A stretch of DNA of 64,000 nucleotides from Azolla caroliniana (lineage: Eukaryota; Polypodiophyta), in the NCBI GenBank assembly GCA_043228905.1, contig JBHGNT010000088.1, forward strand, positions 30,352-94,351, read 5' to 3'. Below are positions 56,819 through 64,000 of this stretch, piece after piece (position 1 is the first letter of the stretch; each line of letters begins with the position of its first letter). The position numbers and the translations under genes are program-made. Under the pieces are notes generated by a model. It was given only the letters and a program-made list of their open reading frames with translations, ran no database searches and was not told the origin of the DNA.

Positions 56819-57199
56819 TAAATATTTTTGATAGCAAGTACTTTAGTACACATAAGTACTTCAATAGTAAGATCATAACGTTTGAGTGTTAAACTTAAGG
56901 GGTGAGCTTAAGGGGATCCCAAGTGTGCCACAAGGGTCATTATAGTTTTGTCTTTGGAACGATGACACCACGATGCAACACACTTTTGTATTTTCCATTT
57001 GTCAACGCCTAGACTCATAATAGAGAATTGAAATAATTATCTGGACCTATATAAACATCTAGATGGTGAAAACGTTGTATGCCAAAGACAATTTTCTAAC
57101 ATAAAGAATTTCTCTCATTTACACTATGTTTGACATGTTTCCATAAAAGTTAGAGGGTTGATGGAGAACTGTGCATTATCCTTAAACACTTGGAATGCG
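56819..57199 (-). pseudogene. Duplicated, decayed exon 3 of the dioxygenase (copy B)
   Basis: Carries the same frame-shifted exon 3 copy (about 57009-56904) and exon 2 fragment as copy A. The local duplication therefore predates the large one. Confidence 0.8.
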
Positions 57200-57503
57200 A
57201 CGATGAATGCTCAAGGAATGGAACACGATTCTAGGATCACTAAATATTGTTGTTAGATTTGGACCATTATATATGATTGTTCATACCACAAGGCTTTACT
57301 TTATTGACTCCCCCTCATTTCTTATAACATGTTGAAAAGGCACAAAATCAAAGTTATTCAACCATATATTATGATTTTATTTTATTAAATGTATTTTACA
57401 TTTTTGTGTCATTCTCGTAAGACTGACTATTATTTTCAATAGCAAGTGCATTAGTAAACAAGAAGTACTTCAATAGTAAGATCGTAACGTTTGAGTGTTA
57501 AAT

Positions 57504-59092
57504 TTAATGGGCGAGCTTAGGGGGATCCAAGTGTGCCACAAGGGTCATTATAGTTTTGTCTTCGGCGACGACACCACGATGCAACGCACTTTTGTATTTT
57601 CCATTCGTCAAAGCCTACAATCGTAATAATAAATTGAAATCATTATCTCCTATATAAACATTTGTATGGTGAGTACGTTGTATGCCAAGGGCAACTTTCT
57701 AACATAAAGAATTTCTCTCATTTCTTTAGATGAATGTTTCCATAAAAGTTTCATTGATATTTTATAGGTAGTAAAAGAAGTCTTACTTTTAGTTGATCCC
57801 CAACATTGATGACCACTGCATTGGGTACTGGGTTGATGGAGAACCATGCATTATCCTTAAACACTTGGAGGCCATCCATCTCCTTATCTTGTAGTAGAAT
57901 AGTAAGACACCCATGGTCGGTATGACCATGTGTCCCGAGGACCAAGTCAGGTCGAGGACATGGAGGATAGTAGTTTGCACGGAAGAACAAGTTGTTACAT
58001 TTGAATGTGTTCACAAGGTAATCACTATCCTTGAACCCTAGATTTTCAGACATTGCCACAAGGAGACGCTTGATGAGGCCCTCTACCTCATTGCCATAAG
58101 ACTCAACTGCACTCCTGGGGAAAATGGACATTCAAATGGGCTATTAATATTGTCCCATGTTGGGAAATAAGGTCTATAGTACATGTTTTTTGGCACGTTC
58201 ATTGGGACAAGAAGGCGACATTCAATATTTTTGACAATCAAGGAACAAAATTTAGTTACAATAAGAAGTATTTACGAAAAGAAGTTTGGGCCTAATTGGT
58301 ATTGGGGGCCACATGTGCAATATTATCCATAATGATTGATCTCATGGCACAAATGAAGTTTCTACCGTAACAGAACTATGCATGGCCCACTACCTACCTA
58401 AATGCCTCGATGGGAAAGTGTTATGAGGAATATAAAGGTGAACCGAAAATGCCATCAGTAGAAATGCACGTAACATTAGGTCCTAATGGACAACAAAATG
58501 CCAGTTAGATAGATAGATATCTTTTTAACATCCATGGGAGACTCGTCGTGATCTATGAGACTAGGCCATGACAAAACATAAAACATGTTTAGGCAAGGAC
58601 TTGGGAGCACCTTAGTTGTGGAGGTTGTGAAGGCCACAAGTCTAGCTTCTTGAGACTAGGAGGAGCCAGGAAGCCGAAAAGGGAATCCATCCAGTTGTCA
58701 GCTGTGCCTCGAAAGAAGAGTGTGCGTCCGTACCCTTGCAACTTCTCCATGTCCCCGTCCTTCTGGTCCTCAGCATTGACGACATAGCCATGCTTTTCCG
58801 GACTAGGGAGCTCGAAGAAATCTTTGGCACTACGTCGAGCATCCTCGATGATGTCGATCGGAATGCCATGGTTGATCGCTTGGAAGAAGCCCCATTCCTC
58901 GCATGCACTCGCGATGGCGCTCAATGTGGTGGCCTTGGTGGAAGGAAGAGCGTCGCATTGCAAGCCACTTAGGTCGATGAGAGGAAGGGTCCTCTCAAGA
59001 AGGGGTTGTGGTGGCCTAGGACGATCCTCGGGTGAGACAATGAAGTTGACAGGAACTTCCTTCATGCACGACAATGTTTGGACCATGGCCAT
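57504..59092 (-). CDS. 2-oxoglutarate/Fe(II)-dependent dioxygenase-like protein, copy B
   Basis: Exons (-): 59092-58611, 58114-57787, 57614-57504, 306 aa, structured exactly like copy A. Relative to copy A I see three amino-acid changes in the exons: I15V, a D-to-N change in TADDWMD near residue 131, and V-to-I/L variation in EGVIKRL (Leu here). The iron-binding HxD and the second His are kept; the short C-terminus and absent RxS motif are shared. Splice sites and the TATA-like box are also preserved. Both copies could be transcribed, or both could be young copies of an already damaged gene. Confidence 0.82.
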
Positions 59093-59173
59093 CTCTCCCT
59101 CTATAGAGTTGCTTCTATATGAAATCTTGATCTTAATTGTTGTGTCTTGTCACTATGTATGTCTCTCCCCATG

Positions 59174-59301
59174 CCTCTACATATTTATATGTATAGCAAG
59201 TAGTATCTTATGGACGCTTGTGCTTATTTATTTATTTGAAAATTAGTTTAGCAAGCCATATCTTATGGACACGTGCTTAATTATTTATTTGAAAATTAGT
59301 T
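59174..59301 (-). promoter_or_regulatory. Dioxygenase promoter with TATA box and ~52-bp direct repeat (copy B)
   Basis: Same TATAAATA element, tandem ~52-bp repeat and CACGTG core as in copy A at an offset of 18,719 bp. I saw no difference in this block. Confidence 0.5.
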
Positions 59302-62300
59302 AGAGTAGTTGACATTAAAATGTGGATATTGAGTTACAAGAACTTAACTTGTTCAAGGTCACATGTTGTATATGAGGAGACCTACTGTAGCATTAAGATA
59401 GTCAAGATGGGTGTTCAATGCGACTAAGATGGGTGTCCAATGCTATAGCAAACATGTGTTGTGTGGAGCCTCAAACCTCATTTAAGATAAGATAATGTTC
59501 CGTAGAGAGGGGTGAGGCGGGATGGTATGCCAACACAACCTTACAATTATCGGTTTGCGTCTTCAAATGTGGGCCCCATCATAAGGGAGTCATTGGACTT
59601 TGCATATGGCTGAGATCTAGAAGAATACTTAAAACATTTACATACTTGAATCATTAAAGAAAAAAGATAGAGAAATGAAACTAGACACTTCCAAAGTTAT
59701 CACAACATAATGGGGTGCCTTTAATAGGCAACAAGTTTATTAATAGGGCGTCCACATCCTTATCGATATCAATTTATCTTACGAGTCATCAAGGTAGTGC
59801 TAAGTGGATAAGGGACCAATGACAATTCTTTGTGTATACGCTTCGTAAAGATGGTGCATTTAGGTGAGAACAAAAGTTAGAGCCATATACATTATATATG
59901 CTTGTCTATTTGAAAGTGTATGACGTTTCATGAAAAGATGGACTTAGGCTAGGTTAAATTTTGGCCCATTCCATACCTCTTTTGAAAAACTCAATGGACA
60001 CTTGATGTGTTTGTATAAGCAAGTATAGGATGTGCATTCTATATCCGTCCTCACCCCATACTATACCAAGTACTTAACGACATCAACGTTGTGAGGTTGG
60101 AACAGTTATAAAATATATGGCAATTTGTGATTGACAGATTCCGTGCAAGGATACAACCTTCTTAGCCTCAACAACCCAACTCCTGATATTCACATAGTTG
60201 GCCACATGCTAGCAATAAGTGCCTTATAATGATTTACTCACTCTAAGACTACAAATGTATACTTGCCATTGCAAATAGAATAGAATAGAATCATTATCGT
60301 TTTATAGGGAGACCAAGTTTGACCTATGGGACCAAATAAACATTTAATCTTGTATATTACTCCGAAGGTGGGAAATTTACCAGTTTTCTTCGCTCTTACA
60401 ATGGGGTTACTACTCTGTAGTAAAAATTCTCTATGTGAGAATAATGTACGCACATATGTGATCTCTCTTCTTGATGGGGATTTGGGTATGACACCTAAAT
60501 TGTCGTGTCCATATAGTAAGTCATCATACTTCTTGTGAATTTAGCTCATATGTTGAGCATGCAAGAAGTGGTATTCATCCTCCATTATGTTCGTTGAATA
60601 CGTTCATATTAGGGTGATGATGCCATGATCCTACCTAAACAAGTAGCTAGTGAGCAGTGTTAAGGCTCTTTAAGCACCAATGCTCATGGGGGTAGGAAGA
60701 GGTGGTCGGATATGTTCTAGCATTTTTATCTTGGTTCGAGGCTAACATTGGAGGTCAACATTTGGAATGTGATATTCTAATTTTGACATTTTAGCATCTT
60801 ACTACTTCATACTTTATAGTATAGTACGTAATATATCGAATGCATTGGCAAACATTCTTTTTCATACGAATGCAAAAAGAATGTGTATGCTATCAAAACA
60901 TTCTTATGTTTTTTTTTACACTTTTTAACTTAGCTTTCTTGCCTTAAAAAAATTACCTTATAATTAATTAATTAATAATGAATACAAAAGTATGGTATTT
61001 CCCATACTTTGTGGGTGTTTACCATACGCGAATGATTGAAACAATCTCGAATGCAAATACACGTATGGTTCAAACTTCATACTATGCTTGCATTGCTCGA
61101 AAGCTCCAATATATATATTACTCCCCATCTTTTAAAGCATTTCATAATATCAATGAGAGGATTTTGCGTTGATTGGTTTTTAGTACCTTGCATTCAACAT
61201 TCCAAGCTTGTTTTGGTACTTGTATACTCTTTGCATGGCTAATACCTCTTTGGGCCTAGCACTTGTTTCTAATATGATGACAAGTTAGGATGTTACGGGT
61301 TTCCCCCCCAATTGTTTGGGGAGAGAAAGATAGACACACAATATATTTCACTATAGAAGCCATAAAGACTTATGAAACCCACAACAATCAAATATGGACT
61401 TGTTATCATGAAAACACAACAAAGTCATAGGACACTCACAACTTCTTTTTCACAAATATGATCAAAATCTAGCTAAGCATTTAACAGGATTTGGTCTCTC
61501 TAAGAGCTGCAGGATACAAAAAAGTTTTCATTAAGTGAAGTTCAAAATGGTGCAGCTTCCAGAATCATCCTTGAGTATAAATCATACACAAAAATCTGGT
61601 TCTCATACAACAAGCACACACACAACAAGACTTCATTTCCAAAATTTGAAGAATTTGATGTTATCAAGACCGACTCAAAATCAATTCAATTCCTTGAGCA
61701 AAAAATAGGAGTATGTATATTTGAATCATCTCTGAACCTCTCTTCTAATATATGTTGCCAAGAATCTTTCTTTGCTCATCTTCAGCAATTCAGCACACAT
61801 GAATTTCCATTTCCAAAAGTACAAACAACCTTTGTTTTATATGTACAAGCATTACACATTATATGACTTGTGACCCATTTTTCCCAAAATTTGTGGTATT
61901 GTATGTTATCATGACCGACTCAAAATCAAATCAATTCCTTGAACCAAAAATAGGAGTATATATATTTGAATCATGTCTGAACCTCTCTTCTAATATAAGT
62001 TACCAAGAATCTTTCTTCGTTCCTCTTCGGCAAATCAACACAATCTTGCCTGTTTCAAGATTGTTAAGTTAGTAAAATACCAAAACAGCAGTAAAATGAT
62101 CTATGGGCAGTGCACTTTACCTTAAATAAGGAAATTAGAAAATGGAATGAGAATAATGAGATGAATAAAGTAGGAAATGACAGATTGCATTAAGAGAGGG
62201 AAGAGGAAATAGCAAGTCAAATCACTATCCCAACTCAAAATGCTGTATAAGATAAACAAACAAATGTTTCACATATGGATATGGGATTATGACTAATACA

Positions 62301-64000
62301 TATTTGAAACATTGTACCCTGTATCTACCCACTTCAGCATTCCTAAGATTAGGTTAACAGAGGAAAGAGGAAATACCATGTCAAATATCCCATTCCATTA
62401 CAAATCACTATTCCTACTAACAATGATGTGTAAGACAATAAATAACTGCTTCACAAATGGAAATGGGATTGTGACTACAATATATTTGAAATATTGGTGT
62501 TCCCTCCTACAAATGTATGTTTACATATGAAACATTTGTGAGCAAAAACCACAGCAAGGAACTCTTAAAGATACATAATACATAGTTAAAGTTTATCTAC
62601 ATCTTTTTGAAGGATGCCAGACCATTAGTGTTAGTTACGTTCCACAATCTGAACTTGCAAACACAATGTAACATGCACCAAATTCGCATTCACACGATGA
62701 GGTCTAATCAGGAACTCTTTAATGAGCCATAAAACCAATAGGGTTTGGAAGCCAAAACGCCTAAGCTAGCCATTACCACAAGGTTCTTCATGCTACACGA
62801 GAGTGTGGACTGGTTTGGCAAGAGTCCTACAGTAGCCATCACTCAATACGCTGTGACTCAGGGTTTGGGGTTTTCCCTTTATAGGTCTCCTTAACCCCTC
62901 CAATAAAGGTTGCATAATCACATGATGGAAGTCAAATTCCTTATTACAGGGGAATTCATGTTCGGGGAGATGCTACGTGTACCCATTTGGAGGTCTACCC
63001 ACGTATCAACTGGCCAATGATCCAGAGGCATTTCCTGGTTTCTATTGATTGTTATATTGGGCTTCGTAATCTTCACAATTGTTTTTCTCTGATCCATCTA
63101 TACTCTAAAAGTGCTTACTCTCATGCCGCATTCCCGTCAGCTTCAGATTGCAGGAGCTTTGCTATATCTCAATATCTCTAAGTGTAATAAATATTGTGGT
63201 CACTTTACCAAGCTATCCATCATGTCTTCAGACATCTCCTCTCACGTGTGATTTTGGTCAGCTGCAGCCTCTGTTAGCTCCATTCCAGGTGCCACTGCAA
63301 GACTAGCCATTGCATACACCAGAGTTCCCCTGGCAATCCCGCATCCATTCCATTTCTTAGCAGAGATAGCTTCATGCAGGTGGCCACACTGTCACATCAT
63401 ACATTTGCTAAACTTCAAACAAAATGTGCAATTAACTTAGTCTAGCCCATCTTACATCTGTTGTTCCTGTGTTTCCATGATTGCTTCTTTTGCAAAACAC
63501 AAGTCAACCCGTTTCTCAGGTAACTCTTCCTTGAGAAACATCAGCTTGTTTTCGTGCTCTCAGACTGCTCTCAAAAACTTATTTACTTCTACCTTCTAGC
63601 TATTACTTTGATTCTATAAATATTTAATGTGCTTTACATGTATGAGTTAATTCATTGAACACATTCATATATGGGTATAAATCAGAAAAGAAAACACCTC
63701 CTGTTTCTGTTTTCATTTCATTATCAGTTTCCAGACTTCAATACTCATTTCTTCCACTTATATTTCCCCCATTTCCTGTCATACTCAGCAACTCTGATCC
63801 CAAGACCTTCACCTTAGTAAACAGTTGTGTAGATTGGCATTTCCTTAATGCACTTTACATGTATTAGGTAATTCATTGAACACATTTTTATATGGGTATA
63901 AATCTGTTAACAAACATCACCTTTTCCATTTTTACTTTATTTACCAGTTCTACAAACTTAGATACTTATTCCTTTCGTTTCTGTTTCCCCATTTCCCCAA
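59302..64000. other. Copy B, upstream of dioxygenase, no gene recognised
   Basis: Equivalent to 40583-45287, with the same diverged local tandem duplications and the same weak candidate minus-strand exon (about 63240-63385). The window ends before the counterpart of 45325. Confidence 0.45.

Larger units (their letters stand above)
54089..64000 (+). repeat. Segmental duplication, copy B (truncated by window end)
   Basis: Counterpart of 35114-45287 in the same orientation. The left junction joins LTR DNA (...gatagcacaaa) to attgctttatc with almost no microhomology. Copy B lacks one 259-bp unit and shows small indels (for example 12 bp missing near 61217 and a 7-bp AATAGCA gain near 62209). Confidence 0.95.

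Noticed and set aside
35114-64000. The two ~10-kb copies as LTRs of one giant retrotransposon
   Set aside because: They lack TG...CA termini and a primer-binding site, contain a spliced host-type gene, and the DNA between them is a mixture of unrelated element fragments.

Overview
The window is nuclear DNA from a plant, most likely a seed plant. It has spliced genes with AT-rich introns and GT/CT/GAA/CATA microsatellites. Its transposon remains are of plant type: Ty1/copia, a LINE with a zf-RVT C-terminus, a gag-only LTR element and a TIR element. Cytosolic phosphoglucose isomerase is split into 23 exons, the layout known for plant PgiC. I found no bacterial operons, CRISPR array, rRNA or tRNA gene. 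The species cannot be named from the sequence.

Layout. 1-1,010: LINE tail and copia RNase H fragments. 1,391-3,553 (-): three-exon AVT1-like vacuolar amino-acid transporter. 3,575-6,080: microsatellite-rich intergenic DNA. 6,080-13,870: a transposon cluster. It holds a 5'-truncated LINE with a 15-bp target-site duplication, a 2.3-kb TIR element with a perfect 11-bp target-site duplication, further LINE pieces and a decayed copia pol. 16,083-19,963 (-): nine-exon GT106/O-fucosyltransferase-family gene. 23,225-24,307 (-): intronless OST3/OST6 subunit of oligosaccharyltransferase. 25,078-25,173: relic of a second AVT1-like exon. 26,017-34,582 (+): complete cytosolic glucose-6-phosphate isomerase gene.

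From 35,114 onward the window is dominated by a large direct duplication. Bases 35,114-45,287 recur as 54,089-64,000 with only scattered substitutions and small indels, the largest being one 259-bp repeat unit. The repeat period is about 18.7-19 kb, and the second copy runs off the window end. Each copy carries a three-exon 2-oxoglutarate/Fe(II)-dioxygenase-like gene (-). In both, the last exon is short and lacks the usual RxS motif, and a second decayed copy of that exon lies 605 bp downstream. Between the copies (47,240-54,088) lies a nest of LTR retrotransposons: two opposed copia fragments, a third copia RT/RNase H tail, and a gag-only element whose upstream LTR holds a solo LTR and is cut by the duplication junction.

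The genes form no operon or evident pathway. PGI (cytosolic sugar phosphate metabolism), OST3/6 (ER N-glycosylation), the GT106 enzyme (Golgi glycan synthesis) and AVT1 (vacuolar amino-acid transport) look like ordinary housekeeping neighbours. The dioxygenase pair is the accessory part. Exon boundaries were deduced by eye from splice dinucleotides, reading-frame continuity and family knowledge; no alignment or transcript data were available.
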